From Lysobacter spongiicola DSM 21749 (GTDB taxonomy: Bacteria > Pseudomonadota > Gammaproteobacteria > Xanthomonadales > Xanthomonadaceae): 64,000 nucleotides of DNA. Where the stretch lies: contig NZ_FUXP01000001.1 of assembly GCF_900167055.1 (NCBI RefSeq), positions 372,001 to 436,000 of the forward strand. The letters run 5' to 3'. Under the pieces are notes generated by a model. The model did not search any database and was not told the origin of the DNA. It saw nothing but the letters and a program-made list of their open reading frames with translations. The translations under genes were made by a program, and so were the position numbers. Below are positions 42,186 to 49,663 of this stretch, one piece after another. The stretch's first letter is position 1. Each line of letters opens with the position of its first letter.

Positions 42186-43466
42186 GTGACCGATACGTTC
42201 TCGCTCGACCATGCCCGCTCGCTCGACGCAGCCGACCCGCTGCCCACCCTGCGCGACGAGTTCCACGTGCCCCGCTTCGGCGACGGCGAGCAGGCGTACT
42301 TCGTCGGCAACTCGCTGGGGCTCCAACCCAGGGGCACCCGCGCGCAGGTCGAGGACGTGCTGGACAAGTGGTCGATGGAGGCGGTGGAGGGACATTTCCG
42401 TGGCCACTCGCAGTGGATGAGCTACCACGAGCTGATGCGCGAGCCGCTCGCGCGGCTGGTCGGTGCCGAGCCCGCGGAAGTGGTCGCGATGAATTCGTTG
42501 ACCGCCAACCTGCACCTGATGATGGTCGGCTTCTACCGGCCCACGTCCGAGCGTCCGGCGATCCTGGTCGAGGCCGGCTCGTTTCCGTCCGACCGCTACG
42601 CCGTCGAGTCGCAGATCCGCTTCCACGGATTCGATCCCGCGACCGACCTGGTCGAGGTACAGCCCGACGAGCCGGGCGGCACGATCTCGATGCAGGCGAT
42701 CGAGCGGGCCATCGCCGAGCACGGTCCACGCCTCGCGCTGGTGCTGTGGCCCGGCGTGCAGTACCGCACAGGCCAGGCTTTCGACCTGCGCGAGATCACC
42801 CGGCTGGCGCATGCGCAGGGGGCAGTGTGCGGGCTGGACCTGGCGCATGCGGTGGGCAACACCGAGCTGCACCTGCATGACAGCGGCGCCGACTTCGCCG
42901 TCTGGTGCCATTACAAGTACCTCAACAGTGGCCCGGGCGCGGTGGCCGGCTGCTTCGTGCACGCGCGCCATGCGCAGACCGACCGGCCGCGCTTTGCCGG
43001 CTGGTGGGGCCACGAGGCGCAGACGCGCTTCCAGATGGGTCCGCACTTCAGGCCCACGCCGGGCGCGGAAGGATGGCAGCTGAGCAACCCGCCGATCCTC
43101 GGGTTGGCCCCGCTGCGGGCGTCGCTGGACCTGTTCGACCGGGTCGGCATGCCGGCGCTGCGGGCCAAGTCGCTCCGGCTGACCGGTTACCTCGAATCAT
43201 TGATCACCGGCCACCTGGCGGACGTGCTGCAGGTGCTGACCCCGGCCGATCCCGCCAGCCGGGGCTGCCAACTCTCGCTCCGGGTCGTCGGCGGACGCGA
43301 ACGTGGGCGGGCACTGTTCGACGATCTCGCCGCCAACGGCGTGCTGGGCGACTGGCGCGAGCCCGACGTGATCCGTATCTCCCCGGCGCCCTTGTACAAC
43401 ACCCACGAGGATGTGTTCCGGTTCGCCCAGGCGGTACAGTCATGGCAGGGACGTTCCGGGGCATGA
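42186..43466 (+). CDS. kynU: Kynureninase
   Basis: PLP enzyme cleaving 3-hydroxykynurenine to 3-hydroxyanthranilate and alanine. 426 residues from GTG with CAGGA upstream. Motifs are YFVGNSLGLQPRG, DLAHAVGNTELHLHD and the PLP-lysine segment WCHYKYLNSGPG, with FAGWWGHE after it. Length equals other bacterial KynU proteins (about 415-425). It precedes kmo by 40 nt. Confidence 0.96.
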   Translation: MTDTFSLDHARSLDAADPLPTLRDEFHVPRFGDGEQAYFVGNSLGLQPRGTRAQVEDVLDKWSMEAVEGHFRGHSQWMSYHELMREPLARLVGAEPAEVVAMNSLTANLHLMMVGFYRPTSERPAILVEAGSFPSDRYAVESQIRFHGFDPATDLVEVQPDEPGGTISMQAIERAIAEHGPRLALVLWPGVQYRTGQAFDLREITRLAHAQGAVCGLDLAHAVGNTELHLHDSGADFAVWCHYKYLNSGPGAVAGCFVHARHAQTDRPRFAGWWGHEAQTRFQMGPHFRPTPGAEGWQLSNPPILGLAPLRASLDLFDRVGMPALRAKSLRLTGYLESLITGHLADVLQVLTPADPASRGCQLSLRVVGGRERGRALFDDLAANGVLGDWREPDVIRISPAPLYNTHEDVFRFAQAVQSWQGRSGA

Positions 43467-43506
43467 TGCGGCTTCCGGAGCAGGCTACGGCCAAGGACAC
43501 GCGACT

Positions 43507-44895
43507 TTGACCCAGCACACCGACAAGCACATCACCATCATCGGCGCGGGACTGGCCGGCGCCCTGCTGGCAACGCTGCTGGCGCAGCGCGGCTGGGAAG
43601 TGGACGTGCATGAGATGCGCGGCGACCCGCGCCTGCTCGGCTACGAGCGCGGCAGGTCGATCAACCTCGCCCTTGCCGAGCGCGGCCGAAATGCGCTGCG
43701 CCAGGCCGGCGCCGACGACGCCGTGATGGCGCAGGCGGTCATGATGCGCGGCCGCATGGTGCATTTCCGGGACGGCCGCACCGACCTGCAACGCTACGGG
43801 AGGGACGACAGCGAAGTCATCTGGTCGGTGCATCGGGGCGAGCTCAACCAGGTGTTGCTGGACATCGCCGAGGCCGCCGGTGCCCGGCTGCATTTCAACC
43901 AGCGCCTGGTCGGTGCCGATTTCGACACACGCACTGCGCGATTCGCTGACGACGCCAGCGGAGGCGCGGTCACCGAAATGGCGTTCCGGACGCTGGTGGG
44001 CGCCGATGGTGCCGGTTCGGCACTGCGCAAGGCCATGTCCGCCAGCACCGATCTAGGCGAACGCAGCAAGTTCCTCAACCACGCGTACAAGGAGCTGGAG
44101 ATCCCACCGGCTTCCGATGGCGGATTCCTCATCGAGCCCAATGCCCTGCACATCTGGCCGCGGGGCCGGTACATGTGCATTGCGCTGCCCAACGATGAGT
44201 CGACCTTCACCGTCACCCTGTTCCTGCCCAACGAGGCGGATCTCGAGAACGACGTACCGGGGTTCGACACGGTCCAGACCGGGGCCGACGCACGTGCCCT
44301 GTTCGACCGCCAGTTCCCGGACGCCTCCCGCCTTATCCCCCACCTGGAACGGGACTTCGACACCAACCCGACCGGCGTGCTGGGCACGCTCTACCTGGAG
44401 CACTGGCACCTGGACGAGCGCGCGGTCCTGCTCGGCGACGCCGCGCACGCGATGGTACCGTTCCACGGCCAGGGCATGAACTGCGCGTTCGAGGACTGCG
44501 TCGCCCTCGCCCGCCACCTCGAGCGGTCCCCGGACCGGGCGGAGGCCTTCTCGGCTTTCCAGCGGGAGCGCCTGCCCAATGCCCGCGCGATCCAGCACAT
44601 GGCGCTGGAGAACTACCTGGAGATGCGCGACCGGGTGGATGACGACGACTACCTGTTGCAGCGGGCATTGGAACTGCGGCTGGCCGAGCGCCACCCGGAG
44701 CGTTTCGTGCCCCGCTACGCGATGGTGAGCTTCCGCCACATCCCCTACTCGGTCGCCCTGCTGCGCGGGAACATGCAGCGGGAGTTGCTGGTCGAGCTGA
44801 CCCGCGGCCATGAAAGCCTGGATACGCTCGATTGGGACGCGGTCGACGCCGCCGTGAACGAGCGACTTTCGCCGCTTCCCGCCGACGCCTCCTGA
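43507..44895 (+). CDS. kmo: Kynurenine 3-monooxygenase
   Basis: FAD monooxygenase that hydroxylates kynurenine with NADPH and O2. 462 residues. I place the start at a TTG with AAGGA 9 nt upstream; it gives the N-terminus TQHTDKHITIIGAGLAGALL with the FAD-binding GxGxxG. Other motifs are SINLALAERGRNALR, VGADGAGSALR and GDAAHAMVPFHGQGMNCAFE. Unlike the eukaryotic enzyme there is no C-terminal membrane anchor. The stop codon is inside the first unit of a 10-bp tandem repeat, and a REP follows. Tryptophan dioxygenase (kynA) and formamidase (kynB) are not in the window. Confidence 0.95.
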   Translation: MTQHTDKHITIIGAGLAGALLATLLAQRGWEVDVHEMRGDPRLLGYERGRSINLALAERGRNALRQAGADDAVMAQAVMMRGRMVHFRDGRTDLQRYGRDDSEVIWSVHRGELNQVLLDIAEAAGARLHFNQRLVGADFDTRTARFADDASGGAVTEMAFRTLVGADGAGSALRKAMSASTDLGERSKFLNHAYKELEIPPASDGGFLIEPNALHIWPRGRYMCIALPNDESTFTVTLFLPNEADLENDVPGFDTVQTGADARALFDRQFPDASRLIPHLERDFDTNPTGVLGTLYLEHWHLDERAVLLGDAAHAMVPFHGQGMNCAFEDCVALARHLERSPDRAEAFSAFQRERLPNARAIQHMALENYLEMRDRVDDDDYLLQRALELRLAERHPERFVPRYAMVSFRHIPYSVALLRGNMQRELLVELTRGHESLDTLDWDAVDAAVNERLSPLPADAS

Positions 44896-44960
44896 TGCTT
44901 CCTGATGCTTCCTGATGCTTCCTGATGCCTCCTGATGCCTCCTGATGCCTCCTGATGCTT
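44891..44960 (+). repeat. 10-bp tandem repeat (seven units) at the kmo stop codon
   Basis: Seven head-to-tail units of CCTGATGCTT or CCTGATGCCT. The kmo TGA (44893-44895) is in the first unit. Units 1-3 and 7 end in CTT, units 4-6 in CCT. A REP begins three bases after the last unit. Every unit carries the same TGA in shifting frames. Confidence 0.95.
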
Positions 44961-44962
44961 CT

Positions 44963-45036
44963 GTAGGAGCGGCTTCAGCCGCGATCATGGAACCGGATGC
45001 CTGCGCGGGTTCCGATCGCGGCTGAAGCCGCTCCTA
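44963..45036. repeat. REP-type double palindrome, copy 4
   Basis: Same arms as the other copies, 74 bp; placed between the kmo tandem repeat and sbcB. It may protect the 3' end of the kynurenine operon mRNA from exonucleases. Confidence 0.92.
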
Positions 45037-45067
45037 CAAAAATGCCCCCTGCTCCAGAGAAGGTGCA

Positions 45068-46525
45068 ATGCCCGCCAGCTTCCTGTTCTACGACCTGGAA
45101 ACCTTCGGCTCCGATCCGCGCACCACGCGCATCGCCCAGTTCGCCGCCATCCGCACAGACAGCGAGCTGCGCCAGGTCGAGGAGCCGATCAGCATCTTCG
45201 TCAAGCCGGCTGACGACCTGCTGCCTTCGCCCGGCGCCACCCTGGTCACCGGCATCACCCCGCAGCAGGCCGAGCGGGATGGCATGACCGAAGCCGCGGC
45301 GATGGGGCTGATCTTCGAGGAGATGTCCCGCCCGGAAACCTGCAGCCTCGGATACAACTCGCTGCGTTTCGATGACGAGTTCATCCGCCACGGCTTGTTC
45401 CGCAACTTCTACGATCCCTATGAGCGCGAGTGGCGCGGCGGAAACTCCCGCTGGGACCTGCTGGACGTGTTCCGTTTCGCCCATGCGCTGCGCCCGGAAG
45501 GCCTGGTCTGGCCGAAGCGCGAGGATGGTTCCACCTCGTTCAAGCTCGAGAACCTGGCGGAAGCCAACCAGTGCCGCGACGGCGATGCCCACGAAGCGCT
45601 CTCCGACGTCCGCGCACTGATCGCGCTGGCGCGGAAGCTCAAGGATGCCCAACCCCGGCTGTGGGATTACGCACTGCAGTTGCGGGACAAGCGGCGCGCC
45701 GCGGCACTGCTGGACGTGGTGGCCATGACGCCGGTGGTGCATGTGTCCCAGCGCTTCCCGGCGAGCCGGCTCTGCGCGGCGCCGGTGATACCGCTGGCCC
45801 GCCACCCGCACATCGACAACCGCGTGCTGGTGTTCGACCTGGGGCAGGATCCGGCGAACCTGCTGGCGCTGGATGCCGAAGCGATCGCCGCGCGGCTGTA
45901 CGTGCGCAGCGCCGACCTGCCCGAAGGGGCGGAGCGCATCGGCCTCAAGGAGATCCACCTCAACAGATGCCCGGCCATCGCCGCGTGGGACCACCTGCGC
46001 CCGGCGGACCTGGAGCGGCTCTGCATCGACCCGGCGCAGGCCCTGGAGCGCGCCGAACGCATCCGAGCAGCGGGCCCGGCCCTGGCAGCCAAGATCCGCC
46101 AGGTGTTCTCCCGGGAACGCCAGCATGGCCCGTCCGATGTCGATGCGGGCCTCTACGACGGGTTCATCGGCGAGGGCGACAAGCGGCTGTTCCCGCAGGT
46201 GCGCAGCACCCCGCCCGAAGCACTGGGCCGGCAGGACTTCCCGTTCCGCGATCCGCGCCTGCCCGAGCTGCTGTTCCGCTACCGCGCCCGCAACCATCCA
46301 CTGACCCTGACGCTGGATGAGCGTCTGCGCTGGGATGCCTACCGCCGCGAGCGGCTGATGGGTGACAACCGGCTGGGCGAGTACAACTTCGAACGCTTCG
46401 ACGCTGAACTCGCCACGCTGCGCGCCACCCACGCGGCCGATTCCGACCGGCTCGCACTGCTGGAGACACTCGAGGCGTGGCGGCGGGACCTCGAGGACAG
46501 CCTGGACGCCCTGCCGGCGCAGTGA
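45068..46525 (+). CDS. sbcB: Exodeoxyribonuclease I
   Basis: Single-strand-specific 3'-5' exonuclease. 485 residues. DEDDh catalytic motifs: FYDLETFGSDP (Asp9, Glu11), LGYNSLRFDDEFIRH, and HEALSDVRALIALA, which holds the last Asp and His. The ExoI-specific SH3-like and C-terminal helical domains follow (RTPPEALG region, NHPLTLTLDE, RW). Length is close to E. coli SbcB (475). AGAAGG precedes the ATG. It ends before a 9-bp hairpin. Confidence 0.96.
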   Translation: MPASFLFYDLETFGSDPRTTRIAQFAAIRTDSELRQVEEPISIFVKPADDLLPSPGATLVTGITPQQAERDGMTEAAAMGLIFEEMSRPETCSLGYNSLRFDDEFIRHGLFRNFYDPYEREWRGGNSRWDLLDVFRFAHALRPEGLVWPKREDGSTSFKLENLAEANQCRDGDAHEALSDVRALIALARKLKDAQPRLWDYALQLRDKRRAAALLDVVAMTPVVHVSQRFPASRLCAAPVIPLARHPHIDNRVLVFDLGQDPANLLALDAEAIAARLYVRSADLPEGAERIGLKEIHLNRCPAIAAWDHLRPADLERLCIDPAQALERAERIRAAGPALAAKIRQVFSRERQHGPSDVDAGLYDGFIGEGDKRLFPQVRSTPPEALGRQDFPFRDPRLPELLFRYRARNHPLTLTLDERLRWDAYRRERLMGDNRLGEYNFERFDAELATLRATHAADSDRLALLETLEAWRRDLEDSLDALPAQ

Positions 46526-46529
46526 GCAT

Positions 46530-46556
46530 CCGGTTCGGAGCCTGTTCCCGAACCGG
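46530..46556. terminator. Inverted repeat between sbcB and the DUF2461 gene
   Basis: Perfect 9-bp stem CCGGTTCGG/CCGAACCGG with a 9-nt loop. It begins 4 nt after the sbcB stop and ends 4 nt before the -10-like TAACAT. There is no T run, so it may act as an operator or a 3'-end stabiliser rather than a classical terminator. Confidence 0.4.
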
Positions 46557-46560
46557 CGGA

Positions 46561-46566
46561 TAACAT
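46561..46566 (+). promoter_or_regulatory. -10-like hexamer directly before the DUF2461 gene
   Basis: TAACAT ends 6 nt before the ATG at 46573, the spacing of a leaderless transcript. Confidence 0.45.
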
Positions 46567-46572
46567 GGGCCC

Positions 46573-47259
46573 ATGCCTACCTACTTCTCTGCCGCGACCT
46601 TCAAGTTCCTCCGCGCAGTAGCCCGCAACAACAACCGGGAATGGTTCCACGCGCACAAGCAGGACTACGAGGACCACGTGCGTGGCCCGTTCCGCCGCCT
46701 CCTCGTCGACCTGCAGCCGGTGCTGGCGGAGGTCAGCCCTCACTACCGGGCAGATCCCCGTCCCGTCGGCGGCTCGATGTTCCGGGTCAACCGGGATACC
46801 CGCTTCGCCAGCGACAAGTCGCCGTACAAGAGCTGGCAGGGCGCGAAACTGTTCCACGAGCGCAGCCGCCAGGTCGTTGCGCCCTCGTTCCACCTCAACA
46901 TCCGCCCCGGCGGGTGCTTCGTCGGCAGCGGCCTGTGGCACCCGGGGACCGAGACCCTCCGCCGGGTGCGGCAGTTCATCCTCGACAACCCCGCCAACTG
47001 GAAGACGGCCGCGCACGGTCCCGCTTTCCGCCGCCGCTACCGGCTGGACGACAGCGAAATGCTCGTACGCATGCCACGCGGCTACCCCGCCGACTTCGAG
47101 TTCGCCGAAGACCTGCGGCGCAAGAACCTGGTGGCGCTGCGCGCGCTGGACGACGAGGTGGTTACCGGTCCCCGCCTGCTGAAGGTGCTGGAAGCCGACA
47201 TCAAGGCGCTCGCACCGTTCACCGACTACCTGTGCGCATCGCTCGACCTGGAGTTCTGA
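46573..47259 (+). CDS. DUF2461 domain protein
   Basis: 228 residues of the TIGR02453/DUF2461 family. Characteristic segments are FLRAVARNNNREWFHAHKQDY (in parts), FRVNRDTRFASDKSPYKSW and HLNIRPGGCFVGSGLWHP, and ALAPFTDYLC near the end. Family members are widespread in bacteria and fungi without an established biochemical role. It is followed after 1 nt by the DUF2939 gene, so the two are co-transcribed. Confidence 0.88.
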   Translation: MPTYFSAATFKFLRAVARNNNREWFHAHKQDYEDHVRGPFRRLLVDLQPVLAEVSPHYRADPRPVGGSMFRVNRDTRFASDKSPYKSWQGAKLFHERSRQVVAPSFHLNIRPGGCFVGSGLWHPGTETLRRVRQFILDNPANWKTAAHGPAFRRRYRLDDSEMLVRMPRGYPADFEFAEDLRRKNLVALRALDDEVVTGPRLLKVLEADIKALAPFTDYLCASLDLEF

Positions 47260-47260
47260 G

Positions 47261-47803
47261 ATGAAGAAGCTGCTCGCGCTGTGCATCCTCGCCCTCCTGC
47301 TGCTGGTGGGCTACGTGGCGGCCGGCCCGTTCATGGCCTACAACGGCATCCGCAACGCGGTGGAGGCGCAGGACACCGCGGCGTTGGCGCGCCACGTGGA
47401 CTTCCCGGTATTGCGCCGCAACCTCAAGGCGCAGGTCGATGACTTCCTGGTGCGGCGGGCCGGTACCGATGTCCAGTCCAACCTGCTGGGCGCCTTCGCC
47501 CTGCGCGTGGCCAGCGGCGTCGCCGGTGGCGCGGTCGACACCATCGTGACCCCGGCAGGCCTGGGGGCACTGATGGAAGGACGGTCGGCATTGCACCGCA
47601 TCACCGGCGGCGGCGTGACCGACAACACCTATGAGCACGCGCCGCCGGACAATCCGCTGGCGGAACCCGAGTACGGTTTCGAGTCGACTTCCAGGTTCAC
47701 CGCGACCGTCACCGATGCGCAGGGCCAGCCTGTCGAGTTCGTGCTGACCCGGTACGGCCTGCAGTGGAAGCTGACCGACATCCGCCTGCCGCTGGGACGT
47801 TGA
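47261..47803 (+). CDS. DUF2939 family secreted or membrane-anchored protein
   Basis: 180 residues. The N-terminal hydrophobic segment LLALCILALLLLVGYVAAGP acts as signal or anchor. It is followed by AYNGIRNAVEAQDTAALARHVDFPVLRRNLK (in parts) and a C-terminal beta-rich part ending YGLQWKLTDIRLPL. This matches DUF2939, an extracytoplasmic domain of unknown function. It starts immediately after the DUF2461 stop codon. Confidence 0.82.
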   Translation: MKKLLALCILALLLLVGYVAAGPFMAYNGIRNAVEAQDTAALARHVDFPVLRRNLKAQVDDFLVRRAGTDVQSNLLGAFALRVASGVAGGAVDTIVTPAGLGALMEGRSALHRITGGGVTDNTYEHAPPDNPLAEPEYGFESTSRFTATVTDAQGQPVEFVLTRYGLQWKLTDIRLPLGR

Positions 47804-47824
47804 GACCCGCCGCTGCAGGGAGCG

Positions 47825-48745
47825 CTATTCGGGGTTCGCCACCCCGTGTGGCACGTGGCCGGCGGTGACCAGGCCGCGTGCGGACTCGATGTTGTGCTGG
47901 GAATCATCGAAGAAGATGTCGGCCCCGAAGGCTTCCAGGAACGGACCTTTCGAGCGGCCTCCGAGGAACAGCGCCTCGTCCAGGCGAATGCCCCACTCCC
48001 TCAAGGTGCGGATCACCCGCTCATGGGCGGGAATCGACCGTGCGGTGACCAGCGCAGTCCGGATCGGCGCGTCCTGGCCGGTCGGGAACGCCGCCTGCAG
48101 CCGATGCAGCGCGTCGAGGAAGCCGCGGAAGGGCCCGCCCGACAACGGCTCTCCGGCATGGCTCAGCTCGTGTTGCGCAAAAGCCGCCAGCCCGCCTTCG
48201 CGTGACACCCGTTCGCTCTCATCCCCGAAGATCACCGCATCCCCGTCGAAGGCGATGCGCAACTGGTCCGGCGGATGCGGCGAGGTGCGTGACAGATTGG
48301 CGCCCGGCAGCAGGGTCGCCGCGGCCACGCCGGCCGCCAGTGCGTTGCGCACGTCCGATGCGTGGGTCGACAGGAACAGGTCGGCGCCGAACGGGCGGAT
48401 ATAGGGGAACGGCGCCGCGCCATTGCTGAAGGCGGCACGGCGGATCGACAGGCCGTGGTGGGCGATCGAGTTGAAGATGCGCAGGCCGGTATCGGCCGAA
48501 TTGCGGGAGATCAGGATCACCTCGACCCGGGGCGCCTCGGGAGGCGAGCCGTCGTTGAGCCCGAGCAACTTGCGCACCAGCGGGAACGCGACCCCCGGCT
48601 CCAGCAGGTCGTCCTCGTGGCTGCGCTGGTACGCCGCATAGGCGTCCAGCCCCTCCCGTTCGAACAGGGCATGGCTGTCCTCCATGTCGAACAGGGTGCG
48701 CGATGAGATCGCGACGATCAGCGGATCGGCTTGGCTGTCTGGCAT
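47825..48745 (-). CDS. Cytosolic 5'-nucleotidase (NT5C1-like family)
   Basis: 306 residues of the 5'-nucleotidase family with HAD-like active site. IVAISSRTLFDMEDSHALFE at the N-terminus gives the modified nucleophile motif, IAFDGDAVIFGDESE holds the central DGD, and ALFLGGRSKGPFLEAF and IFFDDSQHNIESA supply the Lys and DD motifs. It should dephosphorylate nucleoside monophosphates. It is convergent with the DUF2939 gene and lies downstream of nadK, both nucleotide-metabolism genes. Confidence 0.87.
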   Translation of the reverse strand: MPDSQADPLIVAISSRTLFDMEDSHALFEREGLDAYAAYQRSHEDDLLEPGVAFPLVRKLLGLNDGSPPEAPRVEVILISRNSADTGLRIFNSIAHHGLSIRRAAFSNGAAPFPYIRPFGADLFLSTHASDVRNALAAGVAAATLLPGANLSRTSPHPPDQLRIAFDGDAVIFGDESERVSREGGLAAFAQHELSHAGEPLSGGPFRGFLDALHRLQAAFPTGQDAPIRTALVTARSIPAHERVIRTLREWGIRLDEALFLGGRSKGPFLEAFGADIFFDDSQHNIESARGLVTAGHVPHGVANPE

Positions 48746-48751
48746 GCCACT

Positions 48752-48757
48752 ATTGTG
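48752..48757 (-). promoter_or_regulatory. -10-like hexamer directly before the 5'-nucleotidase gene
   Basis: CACAAT on the minus strand ends 6 nt before the ATG at 48745. No ribosome site is seen. Confidence 0.35.
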
Positions 48758-48804
48758 CCCCGACCGGATCGCAGCCGGTGCGACGGAACGGCGGACGCCG
48801 CGCC

Positions 48805-49596
48805 TCAGCCGCTGGCGAACTGCTCGGTAAGCATCCGGTCGTCGAGGTTGTGCTCGGGATCGAACAGCAGGGTCACCGACCGGTCGTGCGACTCGCGGAT
48901 GGTGACCTGCACGATGTCGCGGACCTCGTGCGAATCGGCGGTGGCACTGACCGGGCGCTTGTAGGGATCCAGCACCCGGAAACACACCTCGGTGTCCGCC
49001 CTCAGCACCGCACCGCGCCAACGCCGAGGGCGGAACGCGGCGATCGGCGTCAACGCCACCACCTGGGTGCCCAGCGGCAGGATCGGGCCGTGCGCCGAGA
49101 AGTTGTAGGCGGTACTGCCGGCCGGGGTGGCGACCAGCACGCCGTCGCAGATCAGCTCTTCCAGGCGGACCTGGCCGTTCAGGGCGATCGACAGGTGGGC
49201 GGCCTGCCGCGTCTGGCGCAGCAGCGACACCTCGTTGTAGGCCAGTGAGCCGACAGTGGCGCCGGATTCGGTCTCGGCGACCATCTCCAGCGGGTGCAGC
49301 ACGGCCGGCTCCGCTGCATGGATCCGCGCGACCAGGTCATCGAGCCTGAGGTGGTTCATCAGGAACCCGACGGTCCCCAGCTTCATGCCGTAGACGGGTT
49401 TGCCGAGCCCCGCGTGGCGGTGCAGGGTCTGCAGCATGAAGCCGTCGCCCCCCAGGGCGACCAGCACATCCGCCTCCTCCGGCGGATGTTCCCCATGTCG
49501 CTGCACCAGTTCGGCGAGGGCCGCCTGCGCGTCTTCCGACGGGCTGGCGAGGAATGCGACGCGGGGCGTCGCGGGCATCTGCTTTTCGGGACTCAT
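48805..49596 (-). CDS. nadK: NAD kinase
   Basis: Phosphorylates NAD+ to NADP+. 263 residues. The catalytic GGDG is in [14 protein letters not shown] (about 47-50), followed by the family motifs [21 protein letters not shown], and [20 protein letters not shown]. It starts [21 protein letters not shown]; the longer frame upstream is not homologous. Shorter than E. coli NadK (292) but complete. Confidence 0.95.
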   Translation of the reverse strand: MSPEKQMPATPRVAFLASPSEDAQAALAELVQRHGEHPPEEADVLVALGGDGFMLQTLHRHAGLGKPVYGMKLGTVGFLMNHLRLDDLVARIHAAEPAVLHPLEMVAETESGATVGSLAYNEVSLLRQTRQAAHLSIALNGQVRLEELICDGVLVATPAGSTAYNFSAHGPILPLGTQVVALTPIAAFRPRRWRGAVLRADTEVCFRVLDPYKRPVSATADSHEVRDIVQVTIRESHDRSVTLLFDPEHNLDDRMLTEQFASG

Positions 49597-49602
49597 GGCC
49601 GG

Positions 49603-49608
49603 AGGATA
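49603..49608 (-). promoter_or_regulatory. -10-like hexamer directly before nadK
   Basis: TATCCT on the minus strand ends 6 nt before the nadK ATG; no Shine-Dalgarno is present. Confidence 0.4.
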
Positions 49609-49663
49609 ACGCGGGCGGGGGCCATTGGCCGCCCGCCCGCGATCACGTCCGATGCCCCTCCGG

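Noticed and set aside
44891-45036. A CRISPR array at the kmo 3' end
   Set aside because: The units are 10 bp with no spacers, and the adjacent palindrome is a REP; no cas genes are present in the window.
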